Below are positions 18,226-28,071 of a stretch of DNA of 64,000 nucleotides, one piece after another. The notes beneath the pieces were generated by a model. The model had not been told where the DNA came from, did no database searches, and saw only the letters and a program-made list of their open reading frames with translations. How positions within the stretch are numbered: position 1 is the first letter of the stretch; the number at the start of each line of letters is the position of its first letter. The stretch lies in assembly GCF_000014805.1 (NCBI RefSeq), contig NC_008570.1, positions 1,493,001 through 1,557,000 on the forward strand, given 5' to 3'. The position numbers were made by a program, and so were the translations under genes. The DNA comes from Aeromonas hydrophila subsp. hydrophila ATCC 7966. Its GTDB lineage: Bacteria > Pseudomonadota > Gammaproteobacteria > Enterobacterales > Aeromonadaceae.

Positions 18226-19356
18226 ATGGCTGATACCGATCAGGAACGTACCGAACAACCCACGGGCAAACGACTGCAACAAGCCCGGGAAAAAGGGCAG
18301 ATTGCACGATCCAAGGAGCTGGGTACCGCCAGCGTCCTGCTGGCGGCCGTGTTTGGCCTGCTGATGGTCAAGGAGAGCCTGGCCGGCGCCATGGTCAAGG
18401 TGCTCACCATGGGCTTTACTCTGGATCGGGAGCAGGCGTTCGACCCCAATGCCATGATGACCATGCTGCCGGCCCTGCTGCGCGAGCTGCTGCACCCACT
18501 CGGTCTGCTGTTCATGCTGGTGGCCATCGCCGCCTTCGTCGGCAACATCCTGATGGGGGGGATGAACTTCTCCTCCGAGGCCATGCTGCCCAAGTGGAGC
18601 AAGCTGAGCCCGCTCAACGGCATCAAGCGGATGTTCGGGGTGCAATCCCTGGTCGAGCTGGTCAAGTCCATCGCCAAGGTGGTGTTCATCTCCCTGTTCG
18701 CCTGGTGGATGCTCTCCAGCCAGTTCAACCACCTGCTCAATCTCTCCCTCGAGGGCTACCCGGGCGGCATCATAGACGCGCTGGATCTGCTGCTGTGGAT
18801 GCTGATCATCCTCTGCTGCGCCCTCATTCCCATCGTGGCCATCGACGTGCCGTTCCAGCAGTGGAACCACATGCGCCAGCTCAAGATGACCAAGCAGGAG
18901 GTCAAGGACGAGTTCAAGGACAGCGAAGGCAAACCCGAGGTGAAGGGGCGGATCCGCCGTCTGCAGATGGAGATGGCGATGCGCCGCATGATGGGGGATG
19001 TACCCAAGGCGGACGTGGTCATCACCAACCCAACCCACTACTCGGTGGCGCTCAAGTACGATACCGCCAAGCCGGGCAGCGCGCCCAAGGTAGTGGCCAA
19101 GGGCACCGATGAAATCGCGATGAAGATCAGAGAGATAGCCAGGGAGTACGAGATCCCGGTGATGCCGTCCCCGGCGTTGACTCGCGCCATCTACCACGCC
19201 ACCGAAATTGGTCACGAGATCCCGGAAGGACTGTTTGCCGCCGTGGCCCAGGTGCTGGCCTATGTCTATCAGCTCAAGAAGTTCCGCCGTGGCCGTGGTC
19301 GCCGTCCCAATCCGCTGGCCAAGGATCTGCCCATTCCAACCGAATTCCGCAAATGA
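18226..19356 (+). CDS. flhB: Flagellar export switch protein FlhB
   Basis: 376 residues. Four membrane helices are followed by a cytoplasmic domain with the autocleavage motif NPTH in VVITNPTHYSVALKYD (about residue 266), which cuts between Asn and Pro to change export specificity. The N-terminal RTEQPTGKRLQQAREKGQIA is the family hallmark. It lies 134 bases after fliR and is the last gene before the flhA promoter. Confidence 0.97.
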   Translation: MADTDQERTEQPTGKRLQQAREKGQIARSKELGTASVLLAAVFGLLMVKESLAGAMVKVLTMGFTLDREQAFDPNAMMTMLPALLRELLHPLGLLFMLVAIAAFVGNILMGGMNFSSEAMLPKWSKLSPLNGIKRMFGVQSLVELVKSIAKVVFISLFAWWMLSSQFNHLLNLSLEGYPGGIIDALDLLLWMLIILCCALIPIVAIDVPFQQWNHMRQLKMTKQEVKDEFKDSEGKPEVKGRIRRLQMEMAMRRMMGDVPKADVVITNPTHYSVALKYDTAKPGSAPKVVAKGTDEIAMKIREIAREYEIPVMPSPALTRAIYHATEIGHEIPEGLFAAVAQVLAYVYQLKKFRRGRGRRPNPLAKDLPIPTEFRK

Positions 19357-19409
19357 CAAACTTCTGACACAGTCAAAATAAAATCATTGTATTTCAATAT
19401 CTTGTATTG

Positions 19410-19426
19410 TTGGCTTGATGTTTGCT
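19410..19426 (+). promoter_or_regulatory. Sigma-54 promoter upstream of flhA
   Basis: TTGGCTTGATGTTTGCT has GG at 19412-19413 and GC at 19424-19425 with exactly ten bases between. The surrounding 107-base gap after flhB is AT-rich. Transcription would begin near 19437, about 27 bases before the flhA ATG. Confidence 0.82.
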
Positions 19427-19463
19427 TTAATCTGGCATCAGCGGTTTGAGATTGAGAAAAACG

Positions 19464-21566
19464 ATGAAACTCCAGGCATCATTGGGCCGAATCAAAGAGT
19501 ACAAGTGGCTGTTGACCAAGGGCCTGGGGACGCCGCTGCTGGTGCTGGCCTCTCTTGGCATGGTGGTGCTGCCCATTCCGCCGCTGATGCTGGATATCCT
19601 GTTTTCCTTCAACATCGCGCTCTCCATTGTGGTGCTGCTGGTGGCCGTCTACACCCGCCGTCCGCTCGAATTTGCCGCCTTCCCGACCGTGCTGCTGATA
19701 GCGACCCTGCTGCGGCTGGCGCTCAACGTCGCCTCTACCCGGGTGGTGTTGCTGGAAGGCCACAACGGCAGTGCGGCGGCCGGCCACGTGATCGAAGCCT
19801 TCGGCAACGTGGTGATCGGCGGCAACTACACGGTCGGCATCATCGTCTTCATGATCCTGATGATCATCAACTTCGTGGTGGTCACCAAGGGTGCGGGCCG
19901 GATCTCAGAAGTTAGCGCCCGCTTCACCCTGGATGCCATGCCCGGCAAACAGATGGCCATCGATGCGGACTTGAACGCCGGCCTCATCAATCAGGAAGAG
20001 GCCAAGAAGCGCCGCCAGGACGTGACCCAGGAAGCCGACTTCTACGGTTCCATGGACGGTGCCTCGAAATTCGTGAAAGGGGATGCGGTGGCGGGGATCA
20101 TGATCCTTTTCATCAACATCCTGGGCGGCTTCATCATCGGGATGGTGCAGCACCAGCTCACTTTCAGCGAAGCGGCCCAGATCTATACCCTGCTGGCCAT
20201 CGGTGACGGTCTGGTGGCCCAGATCCCGTCGCTGCTGCTCTCCATCGCCGCCGCCATCATAGTGACCCGCCAGAACACGGATCAGGACATGGGCACCGCG
20301 GTGCTGGGCCAGTTGTTCGACAATCCCAAAGCCCTGATCATTTCGGCCGGTATCCTGCTGATGATGGGCAGCGTGCCCGGCATGCCCCATCTGGCGTTCC
20401 TCAGTCTGGGGGCCATCGCCGCTGCCGGTGCCTGGTGGCTGCTGCGCCGCGAGAAACAGCTGGCGGCCAAGGCGGCCAAGGGCGAGCTGATGCCGGCGAG
20501 CACGGAGCAGACCCACGAGCAGAAAGACTTGAGCTGGGACGACGTGATGCCGGTGGACATCATCGGCTTGGAGGTGGGTTATCAACTCATCCCGCTGGTG
20601 GATCGCAACCAGGGCGGCGAGCTGCTCAACCGGATCAAGGGGGTGCGCAAGAAGCTCTCCCAGGAGCTGGGTTTTCTGGTGCCTGCGGTGCATATCCGCG
20701 ACAACCTGGATCTGGCCCCGAACCAATATCGCATCACCTTGATGGGAGTCAGTACCGGCGAGGCCAATGTTTACCATGATAAGGAAATGGCCATCAATCC
20801 GGGCCAGGTGTTCGGCCAGATCCAGGGGGTTGCGACCCGGGATCCCGCTTTCGGGCTGGAGGCTGTGTGGGTTGCCAAGGAGCAGGTCTCCCAGGCGCAG
20901 ACCCTTGGCTACACAGTGGTGGATACCGCGACCGTGGTGGCCACTCACCTCAGCCAAATCCTCTCCAACCATGCCGCCCTGCTGCTGGGCCATGACGAAG
21001 TACAACAGTTGCTCGACATGATTGGGAAGCACCAGAACAAGCTGGTGGAAGGGCTGGTTCCTGAGGTCATCACCATGGGTAACCTGGTGAAGGTATTGCA
21101 GAATTTGCTCAATGAAGGCGTGCCAATCCGCGATATGCGCACTATCCTGCAGACCCTGGTGGAATATGCCCCGCGCAGCCAGGATCCGGAAGTGCTGACG
21201 GCGGCCTGCCGTATCGCCCTGCGCCGGCTGATCGTGCAGGAAATTGCCGGCCCGGATCCTGAACTGCCGGTGATCACCTTGGCACCGGAATTGGAACGTA
21301 TATTGCATCAATCCCTGCAGGCAGGGGGTGGTGATGGCGCCGGCATAGAGCCGGGTCTGGCGGAGCGGATGCAACGCTCGCTGGTGGAAGCCACTCAACG
21401 ACAAGAACTGGAAGGCCAACCGGCCGTGCTTCTGACATCAGGGATACTGCGCAATACCCTGGCGAAATTTGTCAAGAATGCCATTCCTGGATTGCGCGTT
21501 CTGTCTTATCAGGAAGTGCCTGATGACAAGCAAATCCGCATCGTCAGTGCGGTAGGGCAGAACTAG
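19464..21566 (+). CDS. flhA: Flagellar export apparatus protein FlhA
   Basis: 700 residues from ATG 19464 (an in-frame TTG at 19446 is possible). The N-terminal half has eight membrane helices, the FHIPEP-family segment (RLALNVASTRVVLLEGHNGS) and the loop TLDAMPGKQMAIDADLNAGL. The C-terminal half is the cytoplasmic nonameric platform for chaperone-substrate complexes (ILQNLLNEGVPIRDMRTIL). It heads the flhA-flhF-flhG-fliA segment under the sigma-54 promoter at 19410. Confidence 0.97.
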   Translation: MKLQASLGRIKEYKWLLTKGLGTPLLVLASLGMVVLPIPPLMLDILFSFNIALSIVVLLVAVYTRRPLEFAAFPTVLLIATLLRLALNVASTRVVLLEGHNGSAAAGHVIEAFGNVVIGGNYTVGIIVFMILMIINFVVVTKGAGRISEVSARFTLDAMPGKQMAIDADLNAGLINQEEAKKRRQDVTQEADFYGSMDGASKFVKGDAVAGIMILFINILGGFIIGMVQHQLTFSEAAQIYTLLAIGDGLVAQIPSLLLSIAAAIIVTRQNTDQDMGTAVLGQLFDNPKALIISAGILLMMGSVPGMPHLAFLSLGAIAAAGAWWLLRREKQLAAKAAKGELMPASTEQTHEQKDLSWDDVMPVDIIGLEVGYQLIPLVDRNQGGELLNRIKGVRKKLSQELGFLVPAVHIRDNLDLAPNQYRITLMGVSTGEANVYHDKEMAINPGQVFGQIQGVATRDPAFGLEAVWVAKEQVSQAQTLGYTVVDTATVVATHLSQILSNHAALLLGHDEVQQLLDMIGKHQNKLVEGLVPEVITMGNLVKVLQNLLNEGVPIRDMRTILQTLVEYAPRSQDPEVLTAACRIALRRLIVQEIAGPDPELPVITLAPELERILHQSLQAGGGDGAGIEPGLAERMQRSLVEATQRQELEGQPAVLLTSGILRNTLAKFVKNAIPGLRVLSYQEVPDDKQIRIVSAVGQN

Positions 21567-21582
21567 TTAGCGGAGATGACGG

Positions 21583-23004
21583 GTGAAGATTAAGCGGTTT
21601 TTTGCCAAGGACATGCGAACGGCTCTGGCCGAGGTCAAGGAGACTCTCGGGCCCGATGCCGTCATCATGTCCAACAAGAAGGTCACCGGTGGGGTGGAAA
21701 TAGTCGCCGCTGTCGATTATCAATCCCAGGTTCCGGGACCCAAAGATGCGCCGGTTCGCCGTCAGTTAAACGATGAGAGCGTCAATATCTCGTCTGCCGG
21801 ACGGCAGATGACCCGCCCTGCACCGAGTCCGGCCCAGGAGCAGAACGAACATTATGCCGACACCCTGGCCGCCCTGCTGGCCCGCCAGCAGAAGCTGAAC
21901 CCGGCCCAGAACGGTCAGGCGGGCCAGAGCGGTGCCCCGTCGGCTGCTGCCAGCGGCGCGCCCCGCACTCTGGCCGAACAGGGACAATGGGGAGCCGCTC
22001 CCGAGTCCGCCAAACCGAAGGCGAGAGCCGCCGCGCCCGGCCGTGCTCCCCAATCCCCCCAGCGGGATCAGGAGATGGAGGGGATGCGCAAGGAGATGGC
22101 CAGCATCCGCAAGCTGCTGGAGCACCAGATCTCCGGCCTGATGTGGCAGGAGGTTGAGCGTCGCGAGCCGATGCGTGCCCTGCTCATCAAGGAGCTCAAG
22201 AAGATAGGGTTTGACGATGCCTTTGCCGATCAGCTGGCCGGCCTTATCCCCGAGGATATGTCCATCCATCAGGCCATGGCCCAGTTGGCCGAGGTGTTGG
22301 CGGCCCAGCTCAAGATCAGCGAAGACGAAATTCTGCGGCAGGGTGGGGCGGTTGCCCTGCTCGGGCCGACCGGGGTGGGCAAGACCACCACCATTGCCAA
22401 GCTGGCGGCGCGGTTTGCCATGAAGTATGGCGCCGAGCAGGTGGCGCTCATCACTACCGACAACTACCGGATCGGTGCCCATGAACAGCTGCAGACCTAT
22501 GGTCGCATCATGGGCTGCCCGGTGCGGCAGGTGCGGGATGCCGAGGAGCTGGCCAATGCGCTCTATCAGTTCCGTCACCGCCGGCTGGTGCTCATTGATA
22601 CCGCCGGGGTAGGGCAGCGGGATATCCGGCTGACCGAGCAGCTCGATACCCTGGTCAAGAATGCCAAGGTACGCATCCGCAGCTACCTGGTGATGTCGGC
22701 CACTTCCCAGCGTCGGGTGATGCAGGAAGCGGTGGACCATTTCCGGCGTATTCCATTGAGCGGCTGCATACTTACCAAATTGGATGAGAGTCTGAATCTG
22801 GGCGAAGTGATTAACGTGTGTATCCAGAATGCGCTGCCTATCAGCTATATCACTGATGGACAAAGGGTTCCGGAAGATATTCAGGTCGCCAATGCGGCAC
22901 AGCTCGTCGGAGCTGCCATGGGCTCGCTGGAGCGGGAAACAGAAGAACCCTATTTCTGGGGCACAGGCTTTGGCGAGGCCGAAGATTCGGAGTTTTATGA
23001 GTAA
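21583..23004 (+). CDS. flhF: Polar flagellar placement GTPase FlhF
   Basis: 473 residues. FlhF is an SRP-type GTPase that marks the pole for flagellum assembly. A basic N-terminal B domain (MKIKRFFAKDMRTALAEVKE) and a long variable linker precede the NG domain with G1 LLGPTGVGKTTTIAKLAA (about residues 262-279), the TTDNYRIGAHEQLQTY segment, DTAGVGQRD and TKLDES. It starts at GTG 21583 after GCGGAGATG. It overlaps flhG by 8 bases. Confidence 0.96.
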   Translation: MKIKRFFAKDMRTALAEVKETLGPDAVIMSNKKVTGGVEIVAAVDYQSQVPGPKDAPVRRQLNDESVNISSAGRQMTRPAPSPAQEQNEHYADTLAALLARQQKLNPAQNGQAGQSGAPSAAASGAPRTLAEQGQWGAAPESAKPKARAAAPGRAPQSPQRDQEMEGMRKEMASIRKLLEHQISGLMWQEVERREPMRALLIKELKKIGFDDAFADQLAGLIPEDMSIHQAMAQLAEVLAAQLKISEDEILRQGGAVALLGPTGVGKTTTIAKLAARFAMKYGAEQVALITTDNYRIGAHEQLQTYGRIMGCPVRQVRDAEELANALYQFRHRRLVLIDTAGVGQRDIRLTEQLDTLVKNAKVRIRSYLVMSATSQRRVMQEAVDHFRRIPLSGCILTKLDESLNLGEVINVCIQNALPISYITDGQRVPEDIQVANAAQLVGAAMGSLERETEEPYFWGTGFGEAEDSEFYE

Positions 23005-23881
23005 CATGTATATGGATCAGGCGAGTGGTCTGCGCAAAATGCGTCAAAACAATCGAGTAAAAGTGATCGCCGTGTCTGGTGGCAAGGGGGGCGTCGGCAA
23101 GACCAACGTGACCCTGAACGTGGCGGGAGCCATGGCCGCCCAAGGCAAACGGGTGATGGTACTGGACGCCGACCTTGGCCTGGCCAACGTGGACGTCATG
23201 CTGGGGCTGCGGGTACATCGCAACCTGTCCCATGTGCTGGCCGGCGAATGCACCATCGACGACATCATCGTCGAGGGGCCTTACGGCATGATGATAGTGC
23301 CGGCCACCTCGGGTACCCAGTCCATGGTCGAGCTCTCGCCGGTGCAACACGCCGAGCTTATCCGCGCTTTCAGCGAGATGAAGACCCAGGTCGACATCCT
23401 GCTGGTGGATACGGCGGCTGGAATCTCCGACATGGTGCTGAGCTTCACCCGTGCGGCCCAGGACATCATGGTGGTGGTGTGCGATGAACCGACCTCCATC
23501 ACGGATGCCTACGCCCTCATCAAGATCCTCTCCAAGGAGCACGGCGTCTTCCGCTTCAAGGTGGTGGCCAACATGGTTCGCTCCTTGCGCGAAGGTCAGG
23601 AACTCTATGCCAAGCTGACCCGGGTCACCGACCGTTTCCTGGATACCTCGCTGGAGCTGGTTGCCTGCGTCCCCTACGACACCAATCTGCGAGCCGCCGT
23701 GCGCAAGCAGAAGCTGATTGTCGAAGCCTTCCCCAAGTCCCCGGCCGCGCTGGCGTTCAGAGCGCTGGCCAACAAGGCGGCAAGCTGGCCCATTCCTAAC
23801 CAACCCGGCGGTCATCTCGAATTTTTCCTGGAAAATTTGCTGCAAAAGCCGGTCATAGCACAGGAAGGTTCCCGTGAATAA
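22997..23881 (+). CDS. flhG: Flagellar number regulator FlhG (FleN)
   Basis: 294 residues from ATG 22997, which gives the usual N-terminus MSNMYMDQASGLRKM. It is a MinD/ParA-type ATPase with the deviant Walker A SGGKGGVGKTNVTLN and the DADLGLANVDVMLGL motif. The short N-terminal DQA(S)GLR segment is the activating peptide for FlhF described in FlhG proteins. FlhG limits polar flagella to one by restraining FlhF and FlrA/FleQ. The gene overlaps both flhF and fliA by 8 bases. Confidence 0.96.
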   Translation: MSNMYMDQASGLRKMRQNNRVKVIAVSGGKGGVGKTNVTLNVAGAMAAQGKRVMVLDADLGLANVDVMLGLRVHRNLSHVLAGECTIDDIIVEGPYGMMIVPATSGTQSMVELSPVQHAELIRAFSEMKTQVDILLVDTAAGISDMVLSFTRAAQDIMVVVCDEPTSITDAYALIKILSKEHGVFRFKVVANMVRSLREGQELYAKLTRVTDRFLDTSLELVACVPYDTNLRAAVRKQKLIVEAFPKSPAALAFRALANKAASWPIPNQPGGHLEFFLENLLQKPVIAQEGSRE

Positions 23882-24593
23882 AGCCCAAGCGTACTTGCGT
23901 CATCAGGATTCCTATGTGCTGGTCGAGCGTCATGCTCCGCTGGTGAAACGGATCGCCCAGCATTTGTTGGCTCGCCTGCCAAGCAGTGTCTTGCTGGATG
24001 ACCTGATCCAGGCAGGTATGATTGGATTGCTTGAAGCCTCCCGCAATTTTGACGGCAGCAAGGGGGCGAGCTTTGAAACCTACGCCGGGATCCGTATCCG
24101 CGGTTCCATGCTCGACGAGATCCGGCGGGGTGACTGGGTGCCGCGTTCGGTACACCGCAACAGCCGCACCATCGCCGAAGCCATCGAAAATGTTGAACAA
24201 GCCCATGGCCGTGATGCTCGCGATAGCGAGGTTGCCGCCCAGATGGGGGTCAGCCTTGGTGAGTATCACACGATGCTGCAGGATGTCTCCTGCGGCAAGA
24301 TCATCGGCATCGAAGATCTTGGCGTCAGCGAGGATGTCATTGGCCACCCCGATGATGAGCCGGGCAGCAACGGGTTTGATGAACTGGCTGCCGAGCGTTT
24401 TCAAGGGGCGCTGGCCGAACACATTGGCCGCCTGCCGGAGCGGGAAGCGCTGGTGCTCTCCCTTTACTACGATGAAGAACTGAACTTGCGTGAAATAGGC
24501 GAGGTATTGAACGTCAGCGAGTCTCGCGTGAGCCAGATACATAGTCAGGCGATGCACAGATTACGCGCGCGTTTAAGAGATTGGCATGTATAA
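23874..24593 (+). CDS. fliA: Flagellar sigma factor FliA (sigma-28)
   Basis: 239 residues. Sigma-70 family regions 2 (DLIQAGMIGLLEASRNFD, ETYAGIRIRGSMLDEIR), 3 (ENVEQAHGRDARDSEVAAQM) and 4 (LPEREALVLSLYYDEELNLR, ISQIHSQAMHRLR-type helix-turn-helix) are present, and region 1.1 is absent as expected. It drives late flagellin, motor and chemotaxis genes. It starts at GTG 23874 with AGGAAGG upstream and overlaps flhG by 8 bases. Confidence 0.97.
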   Translation: MNKAQAYLRHQDSYVLVERHAPLVKRIAQHLLARLPSSVLLDDLIQAGMIGLLEASRNFDGSKGASFETYAGIRIRGSMLDEIRRGDWVPRSVHRNSRTIAEAIENVEQAHGRDARDSEVAAQMGVSLGEYHTMLQDVSCGKIIGIEDLGVSEDVIGHPDDEPGSNGFDELAAERFQGALAEHIGRLPEREALVLSLYYDEELNLREIGEVLNVSESRVSQIHSQAMHRLRARLRDWHV

Positions 24594-24673
24594 GTGTTTG
24601 TACTGGCTACACTGAAACAAAACTCTAAGGCATAATCCGCAAAACAAAACCTGCGATCTGCATCATGTAAGTG

Positions 24674-24689
24674 AGCCGCTCTGGCGGCT
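24674..24689. repeat. Small hairpin just upstream of the cheY ribosome site
   Basis: AGCCGC-TCTG-GCGGCT forms a perfect 6-bp stem that ends four bases before the TAGGAGGG ribosome site of cheY. In the message it could affect cheY translation or processing between fliA and cheY. Confidence 0.45.
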
Positions 24690-24704
24690 ATTTAGGAGGG
24701 AATT

Positions 24705-25088
24705 TTGGACAAGAACATGAAAATCCTCATTGTTGACGATTTTTCAACGATGCGCCGGATTATCAAGAACTTGCTGCGTGACTTGGGATTCAACAATACC
24801 CACGAAGCAGACGATGGCAACACGGCCTTGCCAATGTTGAAAAATGGTGATTTTCAATTTGTCGTGACCGACTGGAACATGCCGGGTATGCAAGGCATCG
24901 ACCTGCTCAAGGCTATTCGCGTCGATGACAAACTCAAACACCTGCCGGTTCTGATGGTGACTGCCGAAGCGAAACGCGAGCAGATCATTGAAGCTGCCCA
25001 GGCCGGCGTCAATGGCTATATCGTCAAGCCTTTCACTGCTGCAACGCTCAAAGAGAAACTCGACAAAATCTTTGAACGAATCGGCTAA
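24705..25088 (+). CDS. cheY: Chemotaxis response regulator CheY
   Basis: 127 residues, a single receiver domain. The acidic pair is in [12 protein letters not shown], the phospho-acceptor aspartate is in [12 protein letters not shown], and the switch Thr and Lys are in [10 protein letters not shown] and [13 protein letters not shown] take the TTG at 24705 as the start because AGGAGGG lies six bases before it, and the N-terminus [12 protein letters not shown] then matches the form I recall for Vibrio CheY; ATG 24717 is the alternative. Phosphorylated CheY binds FliM to reverse the motor. Confidence 0.96.
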   Translation: MDKNMKILIVDDFSTMRRIIKNLLRDLGFNNTHEADDGNTALPMLKNGDFQFVVTDWNMPGMQGIDLLKAIRVDDKLKHLPVLMVTAEAKREQIIEAAQAGVNGYIVKPFTAATLKEKLDKIFERIG

Positions 25089-25100
25089 GGAGCAGCAGGG

Positions 25101-25841
25101 ATGAAGGCCAAAACGAGTGCAATGATTTCGCTCGATCAGGCAAGGATGCTTGTTGCCCATCTTGAGCAAGGTGAATTTGAACAGGCCGACACTCTCATCG
25201 CCGATGCGTGTGCTCCCAATGCGGCGGCCCTGTTTGACAAAGTGGGTCAGTTGACCCGACAACTGCATGATTCCCTACAAGATTTTCGGCTAGATCCCCG
25301 GATCCCCGATCTGGCCACCCATGAAATCCCCGATGCGCGGGAGCGACTCAGTTATGTCATCGACATGACGGACAAAGCTGCCAATCGCACCATGGATGCC
25401 GTGGAAGCCAGTCTACCGATTGCCGATCGACTAAATGACAATATTCAGCTTGTTCTGCCCAACTGGAATGCCCTGATGAGCAGAGAGATGAGTGTTGGGC
25501 AGTTCAAGTCTTTATGTCACCAACTGGATGATTTCATTAAGGCTTCTGAATCTGATGCCGATAAATTACGGCAACTGCTGACAGAAATCCTGATGGCGCA
25601 AGATTTTCAGGATTTGACCGGCCAGATGATCCGCAAGGTCATCAAGTTGGTTCAGGAAGTTGAAACTAAATTAATAGAAATGCTGACTATGTTTGGTGAG
25701 GCATCTGCTGAGCATTCTTCTCGCAGCCTTCCTGTAAGCGGGATTGAAGCTGAAGGCCCCATCATGAACCCTGAGACTCGTTCCGATGTGGTCAATGGTC
25801 AGGATGATGTGGACGATCTGCTGTCTAGCCTGGGATTTTAA
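25101..25841 (+). CDS. cheZ: CheY phosphatase CheZ
   Basis: 246 residues, mostly a long helical hairpin. The catalytic region with glutamine is in LMAQDFQDLTGQMIRKVIKL (about residue 170), and the C-terminal CheY-binding helix is the acidic VDDLLSSLGF. CheZ removes phosphate from CheY. The start ATG 25101 follows GGAGCAGCAGGG. It lies between cheY and cheA, as in other polar systems. Confidence 0.96.
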   Translation: MKAKTSAMISLDQARMLVAHLEQGEFEQADTLIADACAPNAAALFDKVGQLTRQLHDSLQDFRLDPRIPDLATHEIPDARERLSYVIDMTDKAANRTMDAVEASLPIADRLNDNIQLVLPNWNALMSREMSVGQFKSLCHQLDDFIKASESDADKLRQLLTEILMAQDFQDLTGQMIRKVIKLVQEVETKLIEMLTMFGEASAEHSSRSLPVSGIEAEGPIMNPETRSDVVNGQDDVDDLLSSLGF

Positions 25842-25852
25842 TGGAGTGACGC

Positions 25853-28039
25853 ATGGCCTTCGAAGTTGATGAAGACATACTGCAAGACTTTTTGGTCGAA
25901 GCATCCGAAATATTGGAACAGTTGTCTGAACAACTGGTCGACTTGGAAAAGCGACCCGATGACAAGAATCTGTTGAATGCCATATTTCGCGGCTTCCATA
26001 CCGTCAAAGGCGGTGCCGGCTTTCTCTCGCTGACCGAGTTGGTGGATGTTTGTCACGGTGCCGAGAACGTGTTCGATATCTTGCGCAATGGCAAGCGAAC
26101 CGTTACCGCCGAGTTGATGGATGTTATTTTGCAGGCGCTGGATGCCATCAATGTGATGTTTGCCCAGGTGCAGAATCGCGAACCGCCAAGCCCGGCTTCC
26201 GCTGAAATCCTGCACGACCTGCATGAGCTCTGCAAGCCTGAAGGGGAAGAGCAGCTGTTGACCGCTTCTGCGGGTGGCAGTGTGGCGTCTGAAGAGATGG
26301 CTCCTGCCGTTGAAGAGGTGGTCGAGGTGGCCGCAGCCATCCCGGAACCTGTCGCCGATCCCGTCCCCGCTTCTTCCGTCGTCAGTGGTGGGAGCTCCAT
26401 CGACGAGATCTCCGCCGATGAATTCGAACGCCTGCTCGATGAACTGCATGGCGTGGGAGGTGCTCCGACTGCTGCCGCTAGCCCGGTGGTGGCAAGCTCC
26501 GGAGATATTACCGACGATGAATTCGAGGCCCTGCTCGATCAGTTGCATGGTCAGGGCCAACATGGCGGAGCACCTGAAAGCAATCCATTGAAATCAGTAC
26601 AAAAAGAAGTTGATGAACTGATCGATGACGATGAATTCGAGCGACTGCTGGATGAACTGCACGGTCGTGGCCAAGGGCCGCAAACCAGTATTACGCCGCC
26701 GCCAGCCGCGCCTGTACAGGCCGCGATAGCACCCGCTGCCGCTACGCCAGCTCCGGCAGCCAAGCCAGCCCCGGCCGCCGCCAAACCGGCTGCGGCCCCG
26801 GCAAAACCGGCACCAGCCCCTGCGCCAGCCAAGCAACCGGCCCCTGCGCCTGCTGACAACGCAGTGCAAAGCGATACCACCGTTCGGGTGGATACCAAGA
26901 CGCTGGACGTCATCATGAACATGGTGGGTGAGCTGGTATTGGTGCGCAACCGTCTGGTCAGCCTTGGTATTGCCAGCAACGATGAAGACATGTCAAAAGC
27001 GGTTGCCAATCTGGATGTGGTGACGGCAGATCTGCAGGGTGCTGTCATGAAAACCCGCATGCAGCCCATCAAGAAAGTGTTTGGTCGCTTCCCGCGCGTC
27101 GTTCGTGATCTGGCTCGTACCCTCAAGAAAGAAATCGAGCTGGTGATGGTCGGGGAAGAGACGGATCTGGACAAGAACCTGGTTGAAGCGCTGGCTGACC
27201 CGCTGGTTCACTTGGTGCGCAACTCCTGTGACCATGGGGTTGAAATGCCGGATGTCCGTGAGAAAGCAGGCAAACCACGGCAGGGCACCATTACCCTGAG
27301 CGCTTCCCAGCAGGGCGATCATATCTTGCTGTGCATCGAAGATGATGGTGCCGGTATGGATCCCGAGAAGCTCAAGTCCATCGCCATCAGCCGTGGTGTG
27401 CTGGATGCCGATACGGCAGCTCGGATGAGCGACAACGATGCCTACAACCTGATCTTCGCTCCCGGTTTTTCTACCAAGTCCGAGATCTCGGATATCTCCG
27501 GCCGTGGTGTCGGGATGGACGTGGTGAAGACCAGTATCGTCAGCCTCAATGGCTCGGTGCATATCGATTCGACCTGGGGCAAGGGTACCCGTCTTGAAAT
27601 CAAGGTGCCGCTGACCTTGGCCATTCTGCCGACCCTGATGGTGGAAGTGGGTGAGCAGACCTTCGCGCTGCCGCTGGGCTGCGTGAACGAGATTTTCCAC
27701 TTGGACCTCAAGAAGGCCAACATGGTGGATGGCCAGCTCACCATCATAGTGCGCGAAAAAGCCATCCCGCTCTTCTATCTGTACAACTGGCTGGTCAGGG
27801 GCAAGCACAAGAAGTCACGGCAAGATACGGGTCATGTGGTCATCGTGCAGATTGGCACGCAGCAGATCGGTTTTGTCGTGGATAACCTGATTGGCCAGGA
27901 AGAAGTGGTGATCAAGCCGCTGGACAGCCTGTTGCAAGGTACCCCAGGCATGGCGGGAGCCACCATCACCAGCGATGGCGGTATTGCACTCATTCTGGAT
28001 GTGCCGAGTCTGCTCAAGGCGTATGCCCGTAGACATTGA
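25853..28039 (+). CDS. cheA: Chemotaxis histidine kinase CheA
   Basis: 728 residues. The P1 phosphotransfer domain has its histidine at residue 49 ([16 protein letters not shown]). A normal P2 CheY-binding domain is not apparent. Instead residues ~115-335 form an acidic then Ala/Pro-rich linker with three copies of [12 protein letters not shown] or close variants at 189-200, 222-233 and 260-271. The P3 dimer domain ([19 protein letters not shown]), the P4 kinase domain ([35 protein letters not shown]) and the P5 CheW-like domain follow. The linker is where the ParP/ParC-binding LID region of Vibrio CheA has been described, so the repeats may serve polar placement; that link is inference. Confidence 0.96.
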   Translation: MAFEVDEDILQDFLVEASEILEQLSEQLVDLEKRPDDKNLLNAIFRGFHTVKGGAGFLSLTELVDVCHGAENVFDILRNGKRTVTAELMDVILQALDAINVMFAQVQNREPPSPASAEILHDLHELCKPEGEEQLLTASAGGSVASEEMAPAVEEVVEVAAAIPEPVADPVPASSVVSGGSSIDEISADEFERLLDELHGVGGAPTAAASPVVASSGDITDDEFEALLDQLHGQGQHGGAPESNPLKSVQKEVDELIDDDEFERLLDELHGRGQGPQTSITPPPAAPVQAAIAPAAATPAPAAKPAPAAAKPAAAPAKPAPAPAPAKQPAPAPADNAVQSDTTVRVDTKTLDVIMNMVGELVLVRNRLVSLGIASNDEDMSKAVANLDVVTADLQGAVMKTRMQPIKKVFGRFPRVVRDLARTLKKEIELVMVGEETDLDKNLVEALADPLVHLVRNSCDHGVEMPDVREKAGKPRQGTITLSASQQGDHILLCIEDDGAGMDPEKLKSIAISRGVLDADTAARMSDNDAYNLIFAPGFSTKSEISDISGRGVGMDVVKTSIVSLNGSVHIDSTWGKGTRLEIKVPLTLAILPTLMVEVGEQTFALPLGCVNEIFHLDLKKANMVDGQLTIIVREKAIPLFYLYNWLVRGKHKKSRQDTGHVVIVQIGTQQIGFVVDNLIGQEEVVIKPLDSLLQGTPGMAGATITSDGGIALILDVPSLLKAYARRH

Positions 28040-28071
28040 TAGCCCAGGCCCAAGGAGTTAGAAAAATAACA

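Noticed and set aside
19905..21419. 504-residue minus-strand frame
   Set aside because: Antisense to flhA; no ribosome site or domain.
24594..24704. Sigma-28 promoter before cheY
   Set aside because: TGAA and GCATAATC elements are visible but the spacing is about 13 bases rather than the 15 or so expected, so support is too weak.
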